A stretch of DNA of 64,000 bases from Torymus aiolomorphi (lineage: Eukaryota > Arthropoda > Insecta > Hymenoptera > Torymidae). The stretch is from the NCBI GenBank assembly GCA_036365515.1, contig CM070877.1, positions 5,217,001 through 5,281,000 of the forward strand. The letters are read 5' to 3'. Of this stretch, positions 56,826 to 64,000 are shown one piece after another. Below the pieces are notes generated by a model, which worked only from the letters and a program-made list of their open reading frames with translations, was not told the origin of the DNA and did no database searches. A program made the translations under genes and the position numbers. Numbering within the stretch: position 1 is the stretch's first letter; every line of letters begins with the position of its first letter.

Positions 56826-59800
56826 TTACACCGTGCAACCGTTCGCGTCCGACCCGACGTTCGTCGTCGTCGTCATCGTCGAGGTGGTCGTAAAAGGATT
56901 CTGCTGCTGGTGTTGGTGTTGCTGTTGTTGCCTGAAAAAGGCTGCTTCAAAACCCTCGACCTTCACCGATCTGTAATCCGACACGATGCCGCCACAGTCG
57001 GCGAGGTTAGGTTGCTGTTGGTTCATCTGCGCAAAGTTATCCTGGTAGCTGGGAAGTAGCTGCGGCACCGGGTCCGTGTACTGTTGTGACTGCGGTTGCT
57101 GTTGTTGTTGTTGTCGTTGTTGCTGTTGGTAGCCAGCGTCCTGCTAAGGAAAGAAGAGCGGCTGATTTTAGTTTTTTTGTGAATGAGATACATTCTTAGC
57201 CGCTAGGTGGCAACATTCTTTAAATGAAAACATGTAGGCAAAGTAAAATTTAGTGACTGCAGGTTAAAAATATAGAAAATTTTCAAGAAGTAACTATTAA
57301 TTAGTGATTAACAAAGAAATATACGATCTTCAAGAATGTATTTTATTCGTGGGCACGCTATTTCGTTAGGAAATCAATGATGAAAATTAACTAAATATTC
57401 TATAACTTAAAAAAAATATGTTTAAGTGCAAAGTTTAACAATTATTTAATTCGGAGCGATGGAATACCGTGGGTAAAGCGATACTCATATAAATAAGAGA
57501 TAAATCAGATCGAAAAAGTCTCGTATATATATACCGGGTGCGGTTGCGGCATTGCCTGTTTGATACACGTCGGCCGGTGTAGCTGCAACATATCGACAAG
57601 CCTCTTCTGCTGCGTCTCCAGCTCCTGTATCTGCGACTTCAGCTCGTGATTCTGCGTCTCGAGGGTCTCTGACTCCTGCACCAGGATGACCGTCTTCTCG
57701 CGCTTCTTCATCCGGCACTTGGTCGCCGCGATCTTGTTGCGCTCGCGTCGTCTGCGCCTTCGTTCCTCGTCTTCAGGGGTCAGCTGTGGAAATTTAAGGG
57801 TTGTAGATAAGGGGGTTGTGGTTGTTTTTGCCTTGTGTAATCTGATTTTGTGTTTTTCGCAATTTTAAAGGTCTTTTGCTCGTTCTTTATTTTGTCAAAG
57901 GGGGTAAATATTTTAATATCATTTTTAATTCAAAATTATGTTGAATACAGGGATTATAGAAATTAACAATTACTTTGAAATTTTCTGATGCAAATGATAT
58001 CAATAGATAATTTGTTTTTTGTTTCTTAATATTTAATAACTTTTTCATTATTATTGAATGTGATTGAAAAACGTACAAAATCATAGACACGCAAACAATA
58101 CTGAAAAAACTGTACCTTCTAAAAAAATTCGCACGAATTGTTTCGATGTCATCTGACAGCCAAAGTAATGGCTGAAATCTCGTAAGTGAATCTTTTACAA
58201 AAATAATAAAATCGAGGGATTAAAATGTATTTCGCCTCTTTCCGCAATTAAAGTCACTTTATATGCATAAATTTACGCAAGACATTCACCGACGATTTTG
58301 ATTTAAATATTTGCTGCTGAGAGCTTTCGACGTGTATTTTTAACGAAACGGGGTGTGTGTATGAGGCGAGGTATGAGGTTTGTATCCCATTTGTTTCCCC
58401 CATTGTTTATTTGAATATGCATATTCGGAATGATGTGCTAGTCAGCTGACCTTGTAATTAGTCATGTGTCACTTGTATGCAGGAGAATGATTCTGACACC
58501 TTACGGCAGGTTTACGTTTATAAATAGTCGCGCTTTGAACGCCTAACGTGTAAATTGTATATTTTATCTACAATGGCTTATAGTACAAATTGTGCGTATG
58601 TTAATACGGAACGCCATTATAAGAACTGTGACTTTAGGTTTCCATAACACAAAAAAACATACGTACAAGAATAAAACCGTAGCATTTGATATTATACCGT
58701 CATGTCGCATCATAAGCAATAATAAAAATTTTAATAGTATACAATTTTTTGTTATAATTAGTCTGACAAAAAAAATGGTCTGATAAAAGACTCTGCAAAT
58801 CCATCAAAAGTATAAGTAAAAAATTCAAGCAAAATTAAAAAAAAACTGAAGTATTATAAAGAATTATAATAATCTTTAAGTTTTTTATTATTCTTTCACA
58901 ATTAATATTTGTTTTTCTTATAATTTTCTGCATTTTCCACCACGAAATCCAGTCTAAACCCCGTAGCCACATTCGACTCCTCCATCAAAGCTATATCCCC
59001 CTACCCAACTTCCTCTCGCCCCTATATAACCTTACCCCATTGATGCTCTTGCTGTTGCTCGACTCGTCGTCCTCCTCGTCGTCGGCGCTGCCGTCCTCTT
59101 TCCGCGTGCGCTTCTTCCCGTCCTCTGCGCAGCCGTTTACCCGCCTCTTAGTCTGCAGCGTCAACTTCAGGCCTGCGACGCACACGACAGCGTGATTATT
59201 CATATGATAGGTGTACGAAACGCGTGTGCATCATTAGCGTGAGAATGATGAGGATGGGTTGGGTTTGGGTTTTTTTAGGCGCTGGCAGTTTTGAGGTTCG
59301 AGTGGAAAGGAATATGTATATGTACTTAGTAGCAGTAGAAAACCGCGAATAATTTAATGTGGGTTGTTGTTCAAACTTGTTGTCGTTTTTTTATTTTTTA
59401 TGAGATAATTTTGCATAAATCAGGTGCATACTTTAAACTGCAATTATGTTTGAAAAAGGAAAACATATATGATGAGTAAACGACAATTTGCATTATTTTT
59501 CTCGAGTCGTTAAATTACATTCTGGATTTTCCAGTCTTTATAAAAATAAAAATTGCTTCAATTTTCATTAAATTTTGAATTTTTTAAAGAATTTGTTCTA
59601 AGAAGGCACTTAAGCATATTAACAACTTGTATTTGTAAAGATCCGTATTAAAGAAAATTTAATAACCAACTCTGTAAAAAAAAAGTAACGAGTGCAATTA
59701 TATTTGTTATCTCTATCTTTCCACGTAAAAATAAAATTAAGACCTCTACACTAACAACATAAAACCATTATTGCATTGACACTCTACGATGTTGAATAAT

Positions 59801-61335
59801 TTCATAGAAAATCAACTTTTGTCAAAATATTATGATGGGAATAAGTTAAAATTCAATTAGAACTATAACCTACTTTGAGAAGATTTTTTAAGTAAAAGTT
59901 AGGAGTAAAAACTACCATATTCGTTTTTAAAGAATTTTAAGAGAATACGTAATTGTAAAATTTCCCTGACAAAAAAACCTAATTATCTAAAAATTTATTT
60001 TAAAAATATGAAAAAGTATGAAACACTAAAGAATCGATAACAAAAATAACAAAAATCAGGCATATTTCAACTGTTTGACCTCTCTTTACTTTTTCACAAA
60101 TCTTCATACTTTCTCACATACTTTTTCATATACTATCTGCTTCTTGCATTTTCTCGTGATTTCGGTACACCGTAAAAAATCTGCATTAAATTAAATGCAC
60201 TTTTAAGTTACAACTTCCCTGGTACACTGAGAAAAAAAAAGTATATGGTCACATAAAAGTACTATAAAATGTAGTGGTATTTGACTACAACTATATTTTA
60301 TAATGATATACAAATAATAAAATTATGATGAAGATAGCTATAAATATGTTATTGGGTACTATATTATATAGTAAATTTTGAAATATCAAAGAAATTCGAA
60401 AGGAAATATTAGATTATACTAAATAAATGTAGTAAAGTTACTAAAAATATTGTTAAATGTACAATAATTGAATTACTATACTTTTTAGTCGTTTGAATTA
60501 TATGAATATATTTATTATTAACATATCATAGTTCATTTTACAAATAAAAATAGTTAAGGCAATAATACTCAGTTTTACTATGCAATATAGTTAACAATAC
60601 TGACGCCTTTTTTCTCAGTGTAGAAATGTTAACCATGACTATTTTTCAGCTAACTTTGAGAGTAAGAAGGATATTTCGTATTAACCTCTAGGCTGCCGGA
60701 AAGCCTAAATATAGGCTCTACCCGTGATCGGAACATTATGTAGGTTATATCTAAGATATAGTGACATGGTTTGGGCATTTTCTAAGGGGTTTAAAGCCCT
60801 TCAAATCCCGGCAGTCTAACGGTTAAGTTATTGTTGTGTATGGATTTTTGCTAAAACATTGCGAATTTTCTACCATGGTATACGATAAATTAAATGTATC
60901 TGCAGGAAAGAATAAAATTCCTGTACAAAATTCGACTTTCAAGGTACCTTCACATTAAATGCGACGCAGCTACGTGAAATTTCATTTTTTACAATAAACC
61001 TCAAACTCACTTTCTTTGATGAGATGACTGCATGTCGTCTGTATGCTGGGCGGACTGGGCTCGCCGCCGCTGCTGCTCGAGTCGTTTCTGTCCCTGCTCC
61101 TCAGGCTGCCGCCGATGCACGCGTTGCCCGCCGAGTTGTGCGTGTAGCCGTCGAAGGGATTGGTCATGGCGATGAGACTGTTGACGATCTCCGGGGTGCG
61201 CGGCGTCACCTCGCCCGCGGCTGCGACGCTTAGCAGGCCGGCCGCCGAGGCCGGCGTCGCGTTCACGTTCACGTTCAGGTTGTACATTATGAGGTTGCTG
61301 CTCTTACTGTCGTTCAGCGGGTTAGTGCATTTAAC
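56826..61335 (-). CDS. ATF3: ATF3-family bZIP transcription factor
   Basis: A nuclear bZIP protein that dimerises, often with Jun, at CRE/AP-1 sites in stress, metabolic and immune responses. Exons on the minus strand: 61335-61011, 59172-59036, 57783-57535 and 57143-56826. The phases fit. From the Met at 61287 the protein has 326 residues. The first exon is also open for 16 codons upstream to a good acceptor at 61336, so the start could lie in an earlier exon. The bZIP is in exon 3: LTPEDEERRRRRRERNK, then AATKCRMKKREKT (basic region), then a leucine zipper starting ESETLETQNHELKSQI and ending LVDMLQLHRPTC, the ATF3/JDP2 signature. Exon 2 holds an acidic stretch; exon 4 a poly-Gln region and a VKVEGFEA motif. 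Introns are long (0.4-1.8 kb). Confidence 0.92.
60223..60622. mobile_element. MITE with TACACTGAGAAAAAA ends, in ATF3 intron 1
   Basis: Left end TACACTGAGAAAAAAAAAGT, right end TTTTTTCTCAGTGTA. Internal short ATTTTATAAT-type inversions are weak. About 400 bp, no coding sequence. Confidence 0.7.
60685..60822. mobile_element. piggyBac-like MITE, about 138 bp
   Basis: TTAA on both sides (60681-60684 and 60823-60826). Ends CCTCTAGGCTGCCGG and CCGGCAGTCTAACGG are inverted with few mismatches. TTAA flanks are typical of piggyBac (also Kolobok) elements. Located in the largest ATF3 intron. Confidence 0.65.
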
Positions 61336-62978
61336 CTGGAAGAAGAGAGAGGTAGAACGTTTTAGTCGTTAGCGGTAGGGTTTTTTATTTTCTTTTGTTA
61401 ATGATAGACGATTTTTGCGATATTGAATCTCGTGGATTGAATGAATTTGAAGGTAAATAATCGTCTGTGGCTCTCTGGATAGAAGTTAGGGAGAAGAAAA
61501 ATGAATATAAATAATTTTGTTTGGTTCCGGAAAAATCCGAAGTGTCAGAAATCAATAGAATATTAAGATAAAAATCATTTTTTAAAAACGTTGTTGTATT
61601 GCAACAATATTTGGTCCAACCGACTATGTATACATATATGTATTCTTTACAATTATGTCAATTTTTGACTTTAACGACGCCAATCGGTAGAATTTAACTT
61701 TATTTGGTATTTATCTCTTCTTACTGTTACTAAATTAGTCTGTATATGTCATTATATTAATTATTGATTTTAGCCCTGAAGAGAAGAGTAAGATTTCACT
61801 CTCGAAACGTCGGCAATAAATTTAGAAAAAATTTTGCCCTAACTCGTTCGTTGAAGTCCATTATTTTTCCCACATTATTGTAAATTTTACATTTCTAGAT
61901 TAATTTTTCCAAAAATTTTGGTTTTCAGCCGATTATAACTATTAAAATAAGTATTTAAATTTCAAATACAGTAGATCTTTGACTTTATTAATAGATGTCT
62001 GCTTATTGACGTGTTTGAAATTCCGAACGTTCATAATGAACGAAATATTAAGTTAAAGTTTCTAATTCTGGTTAGAATTCCCCGGAGTGTGGTTTACTGG
62101 TGACTGCAAGAGTGAGAAGTGAAGAAATACAGTTATTATCCGATTTTAAATGTATTAAGTAGCCAAATTTGGTTAAATTTGAAAATAGCAAAAATCTTTC
62201 GTTCACTATGAACGTTCGAAATTTCAAACACCTGTTTATTGAAAATATCTTTAGATATTGGATGATTTTTGATTGATTTGCTTTTCAAAAAAAAAAGTTT
62301 TACAAAAACTACAAGCATTACAAAATCCATGATGTTCTTTAAGTTTATAACACTCTTAATTAATTTAGGATAGCTCTTAAATTTCGAGTTTTAAAGGCAC
62401 CCACAAATACCACACGAGAGTCCTATATTTTTGTCTACATTCGTATATACAATCCTCTATTAATATTTTAAAAATTTCATCTTTACAAAACGAACTATCT
62501 GCAATTAAACCGATAAACCCCATATCCATACAAACACGAACCCCGTATTAAAACTCACCGCAACCATACCAAACTCTCTCACATCCTAACTGCTCTCTCC
62601 CAATTTCCCAAAGCCTTAAACCTCTTCCCATACGTACACACACATGCTTAAACAAAGGACTCAACCCAACAGCACACACACGCACTCTGCGTAGACACGC
62701 GCGACCACTGACCCAATTTCGCCTCGGCGGCATTGTGCGCTGCTAGAGGATGTTCCCCTCGCTCGTTCGCTCGCTCGCGCGCGCGGGCGGGGCTAATCTC
62801 TGGCGACGGGCGGCTTCGATTAGCTTTCGAGATCGCGCGCCGAACGAACCTAAAAATATACTCGCGTGTACAGCGTGTTAGAGAGAGAGAGAGGGGGGGG
62901 GGGGGGGAAGAGGAGGAAAATGCGTGTCGTGGATGGGAGGAAGGAAGGAAATAAGCTTTGTGAGATGGATGTTGGGAA
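61336..62978. other. ATF3 upstream region
   Basis: No coding exon is recognised. At 61774-61859 lies half of a diverged copy of the hairpin MITE of 23827-24020 (shared CTCTCGAAACGTCGGC and CTCGTTCGTTGA). At 62730-62870 a CG-rich island (GCTCGCGCGCGCGGGCGGGG) may be a promoter. At 62880-62912 there is a GA run followed by a G run. Confidence 0.45.
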
Positions 62979-63189
62979 TGGGTCTGAAGTTTGCATCGCT
63001 GGAGTGCAACGAAATAATTTTTTACAATTAATTAAAGTTATTAAACAACGGAAATTTTATCTAAATCTTTGTTATAAACTTATTTGATATACTATAAAAT
63101 AATAAATCTATTCGCAAAGTTAATATTAATTATTATAAACTTATATTTTTTTATTTCGTTACGCTACAACATTGTAAACTTCAGACCCA
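62979..63189. mobile_element. MITE with TGGGTCTGAAGTTTGCA ends, copy 1
   Basis: 211 bp. The ends TGGGTCTGAAGTTTG and its near-inverse extend into GTGCAACGAAATAA. The flanking 10-mers match at 8 of 10 positions (ATGTTGGGAA / TTGATGGGAA). AT-rich centre. Same family as 63505-63729. Confidence 0.7.
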
Positions 63190-63504
63190 TTGATGGGAAG
63201 TGTGGAGTGATAGTACTGTGTGTATGCAGCGTGCGTCTGTATATAGTGTTTGAGGAATTCGTGTACTACTCGAGTCTTGTGTGTACTAATTTAGAGAATA
63301 ATCGATTGGTGTAGACAGCTCGTTCTGTACATAGCCAGTTATTATAACAGTGTGTTCGAAGAAGTGCAGGTATTGTAAATGAACAAAACGAGTAGGAAAT
63401 ATAGGCGTCTGTTAATTATGCGGTTGGTGGGAATTCGTTACTTTTAGAAGCAAATAGTTTTTTTAGAGGGCTGCAGCAGCTTTCTGGTGAACATTTGTTA
63501 TTTA
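63190..63504. other. Spacer between two MITE copies
   Basis: A short open frame overlaps (63084-63314) but looks like chance. Nothing recognised. Confidence 0.4.
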
Positions 63505-63729
63505 TGGATCTGAAGTTCGCATCGTTGGAGTGCAACGAAATAATTTTTTTTACGATTGATTAAAGTTATTGGACAAAGGAAATTTTATCTACATCTTTGT
63601 TATAAAGTTATTTTATACTATAAAACACTAAATCTACACGCAAAATTAATATTAACTAGTATAAACTTGAAGTAAAATGAATTATTTTTTTTATTTCGTT
63701 GCACTCTAAGGTTGCAAACTTCAGAACCA
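63505..63729. mobile_element. MITE with TGGATCTGAAGTTCGCA ends, copy 2
   Basis: 225 bp, same family as copy 1. A perfect 10-bp direct duplication, TTGTTATTTA, flanks it (63495-63504 and 63730-63739). A 9-10-bp duplication points to a Mutator-type element. Confidence 0.75.
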
Positions 63730-63739
63730 TTGTTATTTA

Positions 63740-64000
63740 TGTAGTGATTCAAAATAGTGTATATGTATGTACTAATTTAGTAATGATTTTCAGTATTTAG
63801 CTATTTGTTACCAGAGTAATTTATGCATGCTTGCTACATCATAAATATAGATAGTGTATTAACTGATAAACTTAGCACCTTAAAAGGTAATGAAGGTGAG
63901 CGGGGCTTAGGTCCCGGTTTCGAATTAACCTTTATCTACTTGATTCTAACTTAAGGTGACTTCGGAGAGTTTTTATAAATACACAAACATTTCTGAAACT
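63740..64000. other. Window end, no feature
   Basis: A GGTTTCGAATT string near 63919 slightly resembles a tRNA B box but has no partner A box. Nothing else seen. Confidence 0.3.

Overview
This is an AT-rich, intron-bearing insect nuclear window. Six conserved protein-coding genes and one trypsin-like protease are recognisable. Hymenoptera (ant, wasp or sawfly) is my guess from the style of the genes and repeats; no single marker proves it. No prokaryotic, viral or organellar features are seen.

Layout. 1-14.4 kb is a transposon graveyard: a 7.2-kb element bounded by a CCC-starting inverted repeat, which holds a truncated LINE and a 2.35-kb foldback; then GC-rich repeats, a possible solo LTR, and nested foldbacks. 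14.48-17.20 kb is a six-exon trypsin-like serine protease whose fourth intron carries a 1.1-kb foldback. 17.3-30.0 kb is again gene-poor, with hairpin MITEs, a decayed Mutator-like transposase, a long TA tract, a decayed DIRS-type retroelement and another foldback. 30.10-32.19 kb (minus) is UTP18, a ribosome-biogenesis WD40 protein. 32.30-43.68 kb is an 11.4-kb nested mobile-element complex between UTP18 and WDR83. It holds inverted arms with a SWIM zinc-finger gene, two tandem hairpin elements, three copies of a 142-bp MITE and a complete, very young BEL/Pao retrotransposon. 44.02-44.92 kb is WDR83, 45.33-45.83 kb (minus) BLOC1S3, 47.05-50.02 kb PREB/Sec12, 51.04-53.46 kb ETHE1, and 56.83-61.3 kb (minus) the bZIP factor ATF3. 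Three more MITE-like elements of two types lie in and upstream of ATF3, plus a partial copy of a fourth.

The conserved genes are housekeeping genes in unrelated pathways: rRNA processing, MAPK/spliceosome scaffold, lysosome-related organelles, COPII export, sulfide oxidation and stress transcription. They do not form an operon-like unit. Removing the element complex would leave UTP18 and WDR83 head to head with about 460 bp between start codons.

Most interesting signals: (1) a BEL/Pao element with LTRs differing at about 2 of 699 positions, whose gag and pol are in one frame split by a single UGA followed by CUA, a known readthrough context; (2) a 142-bp MITE family with three copies, each flanked by a CAG or CTG duplication and supported by an empty site in this same window; (3) several foldback elements that share a design (CCC terminus, arms filled with a private short palindromic or tandem motif); (4) a likely GC-AG intron in UTP18. 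Everything was read by eye; family assignments rest on remembered motifs, not searches.
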